From NCBI GenBank assembly GCA_016647705.1, contig CM028338.1, positions 17,691,577 through 17,755,576 on the forward strand: 64,000 bases of DNA. The letters are read 5' to 3'. Of the stretch, positions 35,740-44,989 are shown piece by piece. The notes under the pieces were generated by a model. It did not search any database, had not been told where the DNA came from, and saw only the letters and a list, made by a program, of their open reading frames with translations. The position numbers and the translations under genes were made by a program. The DNA is from Eucommia ulmoides. Its lineage: Eukaryota; Streptophyta; Magnoliopsida; Garryales; Eucommiaceae. The first letter of the stretch is position 1; each line of letters begins with the position of its first letter.

Positions 35740-36050
35740 CTCTCTGGTAGTTGATTGCTAGCATCCCCCTGGACAACTTTTTTCCCTAAAGATAGTGAGT
35801 CTACAGACCCGGGAGACTCCGCTTCCTCCCAAAATCGTTATCAATGGTAGGAGGTTTTGGTCTGTTTTTGGCGATCAGCTCTACCATATACTTTATCACG
35901 ACTACCATCTCTAATATTTTCCCCGTAAGGGCGTCGATCTTTGCATCAGTGCTCTGCACCTCTGGTGTAGGGTTAGCACGAACCTCCTCTGACACTCCTA
36001 TAGGAACCTCATTGTCAATTGGTGGTGACATGTCACTGTTTTGACTTCGT
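35740..36050 (-). pseudogene. N-terminal remnant of Tat gag
   Basis: An open frame at 35801-36031 begins MSPPIDNEVPIG and contains 'STDAKIDALTGKILEMVVVI', a short amphipathic stretch as found in Tat gag N-termini. It lies about 80 bp downstream of the PBS in the element's orientation. The capsid and zinc-knuckle parts are absent. Gag forms the particle in which reverse transcription takes place, and this remnant could not. Confidence 0.6.
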
Positions 36051-36109
36051 ACTGCTCCTTTTGCTCATGGTTGTCTCATTGTTGCAACGGAAAGCTTTTC
36101 TGTAAGAGT

Positions 36110-36128
36110 TTCCCACAGACGGCGCCAA
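36110..36128 (-). other. Primer-binding site of the Tat element
   Basis: On the minus strand TTGGCGCCGTCTGTGGGAA lies directly after the LTR end ACATCA. This wording is the common primer-binding site of many plant Tat-type elements. It fixes the element's orientation and identifies 36130-36783 as the 5' LTR. Confidence 0.85.
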
Positions 36129-36129
36129 A

Positions 36130-36783
36130 TGATGTTGCCAAAAATTATCAGCACGTGTGATAAGCTTCTCACGTGTCAAAAACCTCTTCAACTTCACCTT
36201 TCAACCTGCAAAACCGATTAGTTCTAAAAGGGGGACACCAGTGTGGTGTCAGCCAAAGAACCTCCGGCGTGAGAATAAGTTAATCTGATTATGAAGAAGG
36301 CTAAAACACTTGAATCAGTCGTAAAAATATAACAACGATACCTTCCCATTATATAGGGTTAGCAGATCTTTGTCGTTTCATTGGTGAGGTTGCCCATTAC
36401 AATATCTCTTCCTAACAGCATGGGATATAACTACGATCTTCTCTATTAAACCAGAAGAAAATCTTTGTAACGTTACTCTCATCAAATATGGGCCGTTGCA
36501 GTCTGTTGGTTGTAACGTTCCTCATGCATTTGGAATGTGGAGATCATGGATTGACATGTTCTTGGCCTTCGTCACCGTGGGTTCTAATTATCCATTAGTG
36601 GGCCTCCTTATGAGGCATGTTTCATTTGAGTTCTAGACCTCTACAACCTCTTTCCTGATGGGCTTGATGCGCTCAGCCCAGATCACATGTTGGATTATAT
36701 TTTTGGGTCGGATCATTGACCCGATCCAACCCACTAAAGCTCTCATACTTTTGACAGTTGTGAGTGGGAGTTTTTTTATATCA
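36130..36783 (-). repeat. 5' LTR of the Tat element
   Basis: + strand TGATGTTGCCAAAAATTATC to TTTATATCA. A minus-strand TATA-box candidate, CCCTATATAATGG, lies at about + 36346-36358. The LTR differs visibly from its partner at 26942 by many point changes, so the insertion is not recent. Confidence 0.88.
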
Positions 36784-38138
36784 GTACTCCCGGTTTATAT
36801 GGGTTTGAAAATTTTCCAAACCCACTTATATTTCAGTAAAAGAGATTTTTTATTAATTAGGAGGTAAAGAACTTAGTAAACATGTCTAATTTTTTAACAT
36901 GTTGAAGCTAAACCGGATAAGTTTTTAGTAAGATGCACAATACAAAGATGAGACACTCCATTTATAGTGAGTGACTCACACACATTTTTTTGGGCCGAAG
37001 TGTAAATTGATCCAAACTTACTAGTCATAAGTACACTGTATTGGGCTTTCAATAGCAACCCGTTTTTATTAGCTTTCGGACTGGGAACAAAAGTCAAGCA
37101 CACTTAATTGTAAGAAGTCATGGCCCTATATTTGAATTAACTAGTGTCATTTATTTAAAACTTATTAACCCACAATATAATTGAACATTTATGTATTCGG
37201 TTCTTAATCGACTGAGTAAAAAATTATACTAATTCCAAATGAAATCTAACAAAGATTAACACTTTGAAGTTAATGTATAAAATGAAGTTAATTGGACAAC
37301 ACTACCATAATTGAAATAATAGGAATAAGAAAATTTGCAAAAATATCTCTCTTTGACCTTGCGAGGCATATTTCTTATAAGCTAATCTAGGTGGATTTTG
37401 TAGGTTTTGCATTTCAAAGATAGGTTAAGGGTGACATTCTATTTGTATTTATAGTGAGTGCCTAAATACTCTGTTAGTGCGTTAGGGTATTGTAATTGAA
37501 GAAATAATATGATTCTGAGAAGAGATTTGTAATATTTTTTTTTTTTAATTTATCTTACAAATTCTTTCTCAAAATCAAATAACTCATTCATTCATACACA
37601 CTGTAAACTTCTCTATTGGGCTTTGGTACTATGCTTAAAAGTCCATCCACATTCTATTCACAAGTGCCCTTAGTCACAAATAATCATACTATAAAATTTA
37701 ATATTTAATATTATCTTTGTTACATTGTGTTTTTGTTACTTAGAAATTATGAAAAAGGCACTCAAATAACATTTACCAATAATCTAACTAGAAAATTGTC
37801 CATTTGTATCTTAATCCGCTCAATAAAAAATTATCCTAACTAGAAAAATCGTGCATTTGTATTGTCAATAAAAAAAAATCTAAATCCAAAAAGAAAAAAC
37901 AACTTACAGCAAAAATGCTTAATGAAGATTAACAATTTGAAGTAAATATGCTAAACATAAAGTTAATTAGAATATATTTACTATAATTGATTTAAATAAT
38001 GAACTAAAAGAACTAGCAAAAATCACCCAATCTTAATTTTGCAAATACTCCTTTTTCATAAGGTAGTTTAGGTGATTTTAGTTGGATTTGTATAATCAGT
38101 ATAATCATACCATTATTTGTGCGTCTTTATAGTAATAA
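36784..38138. repeat. Unassigned sequence with a ~600-bp direct duplication
   Basis: Two blocks, about 37195-37485 and 37795-38138, are similar and in the same orientation. Shared words are 'tcttaatc.actgagtaaaaaatta', 'gaagattaacactttgaagt', 'aaagttaatt', 'tactataattga' and 'aggtggattttgtaggtt' (variants). The second block ends exactly where the Helitron end begins. The first 400 bp (36784-37190) show nothing recognised. Confidence 0.55.
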
Positions 38139-39114
38139 CTAGCGTATATAACCCATGCCTGAAAGCACGGACGGAAAGAGATAACCTAATATTGAGGAAA
38201 TTAAGTAAAAAAATCAACAGACTCAACACCAAAAAATATCATTATAGAATATACCACAAGTACTACAACCACAAATATAAAAAACAATAATGAATTTTAA
38301 TTGTTAATATGTGTTGTCAAAATGTCTCTCAATAAACATGTGCCTGAAACAAATAACAATAACTTAATTACCTCATAATATCTCCACCGATGTAGAACTT
38401 TTTCACCTAATTCCTACAACAATCAACGAAGTTAATGAATGATCAATGATAATGTTTCTATAAACAATAGAGCAACAAAAGAAAATACTAATGGAATTAG
38501 CGTACCAATAATTAAGTTGAGATCTTCACAATAGAACTTTTGGGTAGACAATGTTCATTGTAGAGAGAGATTCATCGTCAGGGAGAAGGACATTTAATCG
38601 ATCAAATGATGTACATCTTGATAAAGTAACATATAATTGGTCATGACTAAAGACTGATGTAGTCAAATCAACTCTAATAAATTTCACAAATTGCCCATGT
38701 GATTTATTTATTGTCATGGCATATGCCAAACAAATAGGGAATTATCGTCGCATCAAAAGAAATTGAGAAAATGATGGAGTCAAAGATATTCTAGGAATGA
38801 ATGCCAAATTTCCAACTTTATCACCGATCAAATTCTAACCTCAATTATACGCAAAGAACACCTAACAACCATCAATCGAGTCACATTACAAAGTCCATCA
38901 TTCGATGCAATATTTCGCATTAACATTATAGGACAACCTATTTTTAGATCTAATTTAAACAATAGTAATCCTAAAGGATCTAATGAATTTAAATATTCAT
39001 TAGGATAACGATTAGTAACTAGAGAATTAACTTCATTATCCTCTAACATTTTGTCTGCAGCTAGGTATATGATAATTTCTCTGGGAAACATCTTTAATGC
39101 TGTTGAATTTATAG
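38139..39114 (-). mobile_element. 3' end of a Helitron (minus), cut by the copia-like element
   Basis: On the minus strand the sequence ends CCGTGCTTTCAGGCATGG...CTAG followed by T: a GC-rich hairpin (stem CCGTGC/GCATGG, one wobble) about 10 nt before a terminal CTAG. This is the Helitron 3' signature (CTRR, insertion before T). The helicase gene lies just upstream in the same orientation. The 5' part is not seen: a copia-like element interrupts the gene at 39115. Confidence 0.7.
38526..39110 (-). pseudogene. Helitron RepHel, C-terminal PIF1-like helicase domain (broken)
   Basis: Helitrons encode a Rep-helicase protein; this is the helicase C-terminus. The upstream piece (38828-39091) reads '[14 protein letters not shown]', '[13 protein letters not shown]' and '[19 protein letters not shown]', the typical PIF1-like segment. 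After a frameshift near 38828, another register reads 'GNLAFIPRISLTPS' and, past one stop, continues to '[10 protein letters not shown]' and '[16 protein letters not shown]' (helicase motifs V-VI), ending 'NIVYPKVLL' at 38526. The start is lost at the copia-like insertion. One frameshift and one stop make it non-functional. Confidence 0.85.
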
Positions 39115-40423
39115 TATTGGCCCAAAGAGCTACTCAAGAGAGGGGTGAATTGGGTAGTTACAAAATTTAAACAATTAATTTCTTTAAATACTTAATATCA
39201 AATAATTAATTTCCCTAAATTAATTATTATCTTAATTACACAGCGGATATGTGTTTAATACTAAGTGTACACCTAAACACAATATAACGAAATAAACAGT
39301 GCAATATATATCCTGGTTCGGTCAAGTTAGTTTTGCCAACATCCAATCTCCTAAGCTCTACGGATATTCGCAATCCACAAAACCCCTTTGACTTTACGTG
39401 ATAGGAACCAAACCCTTACAACGATTCTTTTATAGGCATATAGAATCAACCTTTACAAATTACCCTTTTTTCAAGCCAAGGATGAACCCTATTTTTTACC
39501 AGACCAAAGATTAACCTAACATTTCTCTCACTCATCCTTTTCACATAGGAGGATGAATCTTTACAATTCACTCAAAATACAATTCCATTACCAAAATAAT
39601 CAAAACCTAATTCTGTTCAAGGGAAAAGAATAAACTTTTTGTAGGACAAAAATCAAACCCTAACCTTTTTCATAGGAAAAATATAGAAACCTAGCTACCC
39701 TAATTAGACACCATCCCAAACGTGTCTGATCCGCTCAAACTCACAAATACAAAAAATGTAAATTTATTCCCACAAGTAACTTCTACCCCCTCAATAAAAA
39801 TATACTCAATTAATGTCCTAAATAATTATTACGTGATAAATACAATGTGAGGCAAAACAATCAGATTAGTCAATAATATGGGTACCACAATTTAAGCACG
39901 TAATCAGATAATCAAATAAAATCGTTTAAAAAGATTTTCAGACTTTTAAATTTAAAACAATTTTCTAAACAATCTTATACTAAGCAATCAATAAGAAATA
40001 CAACTTCAAATTAAATAACAAAACTTGAAAAGATCTCACCGGGAAACATCGAAGATAATGATAGAACAACAATAAAACTCAAGTCAGTAATACCAAGCCA
40101 CAAGCGCTTTAGATCAAGAACTTAGAACAAATCTCTCACCGAAATCTCAGCAAAAATATCACTCCTAGAATAGTACAAACTAATTGTTCTTCATGCATTG
40201 ATAATAAATCCCGCAAATCTATATTAATAGACAAATATCAAGCCCTCCAATGGCTAATTTCTCAAAGATATGCCCCTAAAAACACTCTTAGACCCCATAT
40301 ATGATAATCTTTCAATTAAGAAGTATTTTACTTAAAAATATCTTTCGATACTCTCAAATAAACCCATAAAACTATTCTCAATTTAAAGCCATAGAGATAA
40401 AAAGTATTAATCCATTTAAATTA

Positions 40424-41319
40424 GGGGAAAGTACATTTTAAACCCTCAAACTATGGGTACATTTCTAAGTGGTCCTTCTTCGTTTTGAGTGTTTCATTTT
40501 AAACCCTTTATGTATCAGCACGTTTTTATTTGGTCCTTCTGTAAAAAAATCATCCAAACTAACAGAATTTTGGACAAAATCGTCATTTTATATTTTTTTA
40601 TTTTTTAATAATTTTTTATATATATTTTTTTTTTACTTCTGTCTTTCTTCCGCTCAACACTCTCTTTCTCTCTTCCTCTCTTCCTCCCTCTCTCTCTCTC
40701 TCTTTGTTCTTCTCTCTCTCTCTCTCTCTCTTTCTTCCTCATTCTCTCTTTTTCCCGTCCTCCCTGTCTCTCCCCGTCGGCCAAAACCACTCTCGTAACT
40801 GGGGGTGAACCACCCCCTATTATGGGGGGTGGTAATAAGGGGTGGTTCACCCCCGAAATAGGGGATGGTTCTTGTTTCGGGAGTGAACCACCCCCGTAAC
40901 AAGAGGTGGCATCCTCTGTTATAGAGGGTGTTTCACCCCCCATAACAAAGGGTGAAACACCCCCTATTGCCACCCCCATAACAGGAGGGTTCACCCCCTG
41001 TTACGAGGTGATTCTACCCTTGTAATAAGGGTAGTTCCAGCCAGCAGAGAGAATGAAAGAAATGTAAAAAAATGGAAGGAAGAAGAGAGAGAGAGAGAGA
41101 AAATTAAGAAAAAAAAAGAAAACGAAAAAATCATTAAAAAATTAAAAATATGTAAAAAGACTATTTTAGCCATCTATTCTGTTAGTTTTGGCAGATTTTT
41201 TGACAGAATGACAATTTAAAAACGTGTTGGTACATAGAGGGTATAAAATGAAAAGCTCAAACGGATAGGGACCACTTAAAATGTGCCACTAGTTAGAGGG
41301 TTAAAAATGTACTTTTCGT
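40424..41319. mobile_element. Fold-back Mutator-like element (896 bp) with 9-bp TSD
   Basis: A perfect 9-bp duplication tttaaatta flanks the unit (40415-40423, 41320-41328). The inverted repeats are long (over 110 bp): the left starts GGGGAAAGTACATTTTAAAC and the right, reversed, ACGAAAAGTACATTTTTAAC. Both go on with 'aagtggtcc' and 'tgtaccaacacgttttt'-like words. Inside, a pyrimidine-rich left arm (40635-40780, long TC runs) faces a purine-rich right arm (41045-41130), so the fold-back continues. The centre (40798-41040) is a GC-rich array of palindromes. The open frames here are low-complexity and not genes. Confidence 0.87.
40798..41040. repeat. GC-rich palindromic minisatellite inside the fold-back MULE
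   Basis: About nine alternating copies of 'gggggtgaaccaccccc' and relatives: 'gggggtgaaccaccccctat', 'ggggtggttcacccccg', 'gggagtgaaccacccccg', 'gggtgtttcacccccca' and 'gggtgaaacaccccc'. Each unit is close to self-complementary, and neighbouring units are joined by 'tattatgg' or 'gtaacaag'. The region contrasts sharply with AT-rich surroundings. Confidence 0.88.
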
Positions 41320-42394
41320 TTTAAATTAAGAGAATATTTAAGTATGTGGACTAAATCAATAGGGATGATAGAATAGGTTATCAATATCCTAATTAAGTTC
41401 AAATCCCTCAAATCTCTCACTTGGAATCCTAAAAAATAGATATTGTTTTACTAAGACACTAAATCTCCTGAAATCTCAACTGACTCAATCAGTTGATCGA
41501 GTCCCACAGATCGGTTGACTGACCTGTCGCGAACCAAAATCCAGTCAATGTCTTCAGGCTTGTTGGTTGACTGATTGGTCCAAAATAATCCAATTTCCTT
41601 CAATTTTCCTACTGACTCAAACGGTTGACCGATCACCTCCATTCGGTTGACCGATTGGATCAGTGTGCTCACTTCCTTAGCTAATTAAGCTACTGTTTCA
41701 AATGGTTGACCGACCAATTCAATTCAGTTTTCCAACTAGATCAATAGCACCTCATCTCGACTCCAAAACTCATTTTTTTATTCGGTTGACTGATTACTTT
41801 TCTCGATTGACCGAATTAACCCGAAAATACAACTTTTTACACTTTAAAACATGTTTTCCAATTAGATCAATTATCAATTTCATTTCACATTAGGAGCACA
41901 TATAATATCTCATTTTAGGATCTTGAACTTATCACTTCTTACCATAACACATATATAATTAACTTATTTAAAATGTCGTGTGTGGTCCTAATTCGAGTTA
42001 CAGTAAGAGTATATAAGTAAAGAGTTGTTTTCACCTCTTTTTCTTCAAGGTCTTCAAAACGCTTCACATATCATTACGTTCATCTTGCACCATTTGCGTT
42101 TTCTTCATGAGGTCTTTTTCTTAATCACAAGCCTAAAACTTATAAATCCGAAACACTTGATAAAATCATTAATTCTACCAAAAATATCAATACTTAATTG
42201 TTCATCAAAACCTTGGATTCAACAATCTTTCCCTCTTTGATGATGACAATTAACTTTAATGTTCTTCAATAAATAATGTAACCACGCTCCCCCTAAATCC
42301 GGCGACTGATATTTAAACTCATTTAAGCATAATTATAAAAATATAAGTAAATAATGATAAATATATGCTATATAAGCCCAATTTAATCAATAAT

Positions 42395-44525
42395 TGTTGA
42401 TCCTAATATTTTGATGAACAATTAAGTGTTGATATTTTGGTGGAACTAACTGTTTAATTGAGTGTTTCAGTTATTTAAGTTTCAGCAATGAAGATGCAAA
42501 TTAAATGGATGCTAAATAATGATGTCGAAGATGATGAAGAATTAAGAGTTTGAAGAAATTAGGGAAAACAACTTAGGTGAATTTCAACTCTTAATATCCC
42601 AATTAGGAACACACATACGGCACAAAATTTTTTTATTATTTATGTGTGTTTTGATAAGATAAAATTATTTGCTTCTATATGTGATTTGAAAAGAAATATT
42701 TTTAATTAACTAAAATGGAATTTAAGAAGTTAGTGGAGCTAATTTAGAAAAGAAAATGGTTAAAGGGACGAAAACTTAAAAAAGAATAAGTTAAAAATGA
42801 GTTCAGATAAAAGATCTAGCATATACAAGTCGACTGATGAGTCGACCGGACCAAGCAGCAGAAACAACCTGTATCTTTAAGTCGACCAGTGAAGAGAAGC
42901 TGAACTTTCTCTATCTCTAAGTCGATAGGTAGGTTGACCGGTGAAAGTAAACTGAACTCTCTAAATCTCCAAGTCGACAGGTAGGTCAACCGATGAACGC
43001 AGCAGTAATGGCTTGGCTATATCCTGAATTGGGCAGTCGACTGACCAATCAACCGGATGCGCTATTTCAGGATTCTATTTATTCCGAGATTATATAAAAA
43101 AATAGCCATTTTTTGTTAGGATTTGAGAGAGATTTCAGGGATATTATTATATTTAAGATATGTTTCACCTAATATCTAAATCCTAGTGAATTGGTTCATT
43201 AAATTTTAATGTTTCTCAATTTGGTATATAAAATTGTTTCAATTCTAATTAATTGAGATTGAGAAATATTTAGGAGACTTAATTGAAAGATTTAAAAGTT
43301 ATTATTAAGTGTATTAAACCAAAATGAAGTTATAATGATATATGAGGTCTAAGAGAGTATTTAATTGTCATGACACTTGGGAACTAGCTATTAAAAAGCT
43401 AATTTATTTCCCATATATATAGACCTGCGAATTTCATATATCAAAAAAATCAATATCGAGAGAGCATAAGAGTTAAGATCATTTATGAGTTGTTATGAGA
43501 ATCATCATTCTGAGATATTATGTGAGCTGTTCTGAGAGACAATCTTGAAGATTAATTGCTATCAATCTTTGCTGCTACCGAATTTGAAGTTACATTGCTT
43601 TATTTATTTATTCTGTGGATTTCAGGTGAGATTTTTTCAATTACTTTTTAATTGTGCATTACTTGTTTATTTTTTTAAAATTAATCTTTAGAAATTATTT
43701 TTTTTTATTTTTTATTGAAGAAAATATTTTTATAAACAATTTCTTGAATCTAATTACGTACTAAATTATTTGCTACCCATATCTTATTTAAAATCAGATT
43801 TTCAATCTCAAATTTTTCTATCACTAGACTTGAGATATTAATTGAGTTATTATTTATCTGGGGTGTTAGAGGTTCCAAGTGAGATTTTTTGCTTATCAAT
43901 TTGTATTGGTGAGTAGTGTGACGCGTTAAATACTGTTAGAGGTATTTAATCAGGAGTAGCCGATTTTCAGTCTCTTCTTGTAAAGAGATTGAGGTAGTGA
44001 TTCTTCCTGGACAGAATTGTGTTTTTGAGTGAAATTTTTAACGGTTCAATCCTTACCAGGTAAAAGGATATTTGGAGTAATTAGTGAGGTTTTGATTCTT
44101 TGGCCTTAGTGTTAAAAAGAATTAGGTTATTTTTTAGCCTATAAAAAGTAGAGGTTCTTCCTTAACTTGGGAAAAAGATATTATAAAGGTTGATTCTGAG
44201 CTTGTAAAAGAATCTGTGTGAGGGTTTGGTTTCTACCTTTAAAGGGATCTTGAGTATTAGTGGGTGTGAATCTCCGTGGGGCTCGGAGGACTGGACTAGC
44301 CAAGATTAACTTGGTAAACCAAGATATATCTTGGTGTGCTGCAATATTTACTTTGTTTATTTTTGCTGTTTGGTGTGCACTTAGTTGATTATTTAATTCC
44401 GCTGTGATATAAAGATAATAATTAATTTAGGATTAAAACTAATTATTTGATTTATTAAAGTTTTATTCTGATAAATTTTTAATTACTCAATTCACCCCCT
44501 TCTTGGGTATTCTACTAGGCCAACA
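42395..44525 (+). mobile_element. Solo LTR of family C (2,131 bp), perfect TSD
   Basis: TGTTGATCCTAATATTTTG to TAGGCCAACA, flanked by ataat on both sides (42390-42394, 44526-44530). It is inserted in the internal region of a family C element of the opposite orientation. GTCGAC-type repeats lie at 42825-43055 and a TATA-like 'atatatatag' at 43413-43422. Compared with the sister at 5644 it has an extra 100-bp block ('agaagaattaagagtttgaag' to 'ttttaattaactaaaat', 42530-42715). Confidence 0.92.
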
Positions 44526-44530
44526 ATAAT

Positions 44531-44989
44531 AATATTTAACATTAAGTTCAATAATTAATGTCTCCCTTAATCAATGCAGTACTTAGGCGAACAAATTCCT
44601 AAACATCAACTAACTCATTTAAACCTCAACTTCTCCCTCTTTGTTATCTCAAAAAGTAGGGATAGAATGAAGTTATTCTTTATACCCCTTGATAAATATT
44701 CTTATAAAAACGTTTCTTTAAAAGATCATAAAACCTTGATTTTCAATAATAAGGATAACAATCATTTTTAATTTTATGATATATGCAGATCATCATAAGA
44801 AATAAACATTGCAGAAAAGATCATAACTAGACAATAGTTCACCACATTAGACTAATTACCACTTAATCCTATTAAGTTTAGATCAAGTACCATAATTCCT
44901 AAATTAACTATTATAGACCATAGTACTACGATGAGACATGTTCAATTACATAGCCAAAATACGATAATGCATAATGTCTAATTAGGACC
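44531..44989. other. Internal non-coding part of the copia-like element
   Basis: AT-rich sequence between the end of the transposon-protein gene and the solo LTR. No coding content recognised. Confidence 0.5.

Larger units (their letters stand above)
26942..36783 (-). mobile_element. Tat-type Ty3/gypsy retrotransposon, decayed, both LTRs present
   Basis: LTRs of equal length (654 bp) at 26942-27595 and 36130-36783 enclose a minus-strand internal region in the order PBS, gag remnant, protease, reverse transcriptase, RNase H, integrase, then an opposite-strand extra gene, polypurine tract and 3' LTR. The order and the antisense gene are characteristic of plant Tat-lineage elements. A 1.35-kb Athila-type LTR fragment lies inside. 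Many stops and frameshifts make it non-functional. The flanks ttatt/gtact do not form a convincing target duplication, so one edge may have changed after insertion. Confidence 0.85.
39115..42224 (-). repeat. 3' LTR of the copia-like element, with a MULE inserted
   Basis: Minus-strand start TGTTGAATCC at 42224 and end GGGCCAATA at 39115 (TG...CA changed to TA at the end). Net of the 905-bp insert and its duplication it is about 2.2 kb, like the other family C LTRs. GTCGAC/ggttgacc-type repeats lie at 41460-41820. The 5-bp flank on the left is tatag; the partner flank is not in view. Confidence 0.82.

Noticed and set aside
40605..40994. 129-codon minus-strand frame with RE-rich tail
   Set aside because: It reads the palindromic array and TC/GA arms of the fold-back MULE.
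40798..41040. CRISPR-like array of repeats and spacers
   Set aside because: Units are palindromic, of unequal length, have no unique spacers and lie inside a plant DNA transposon.
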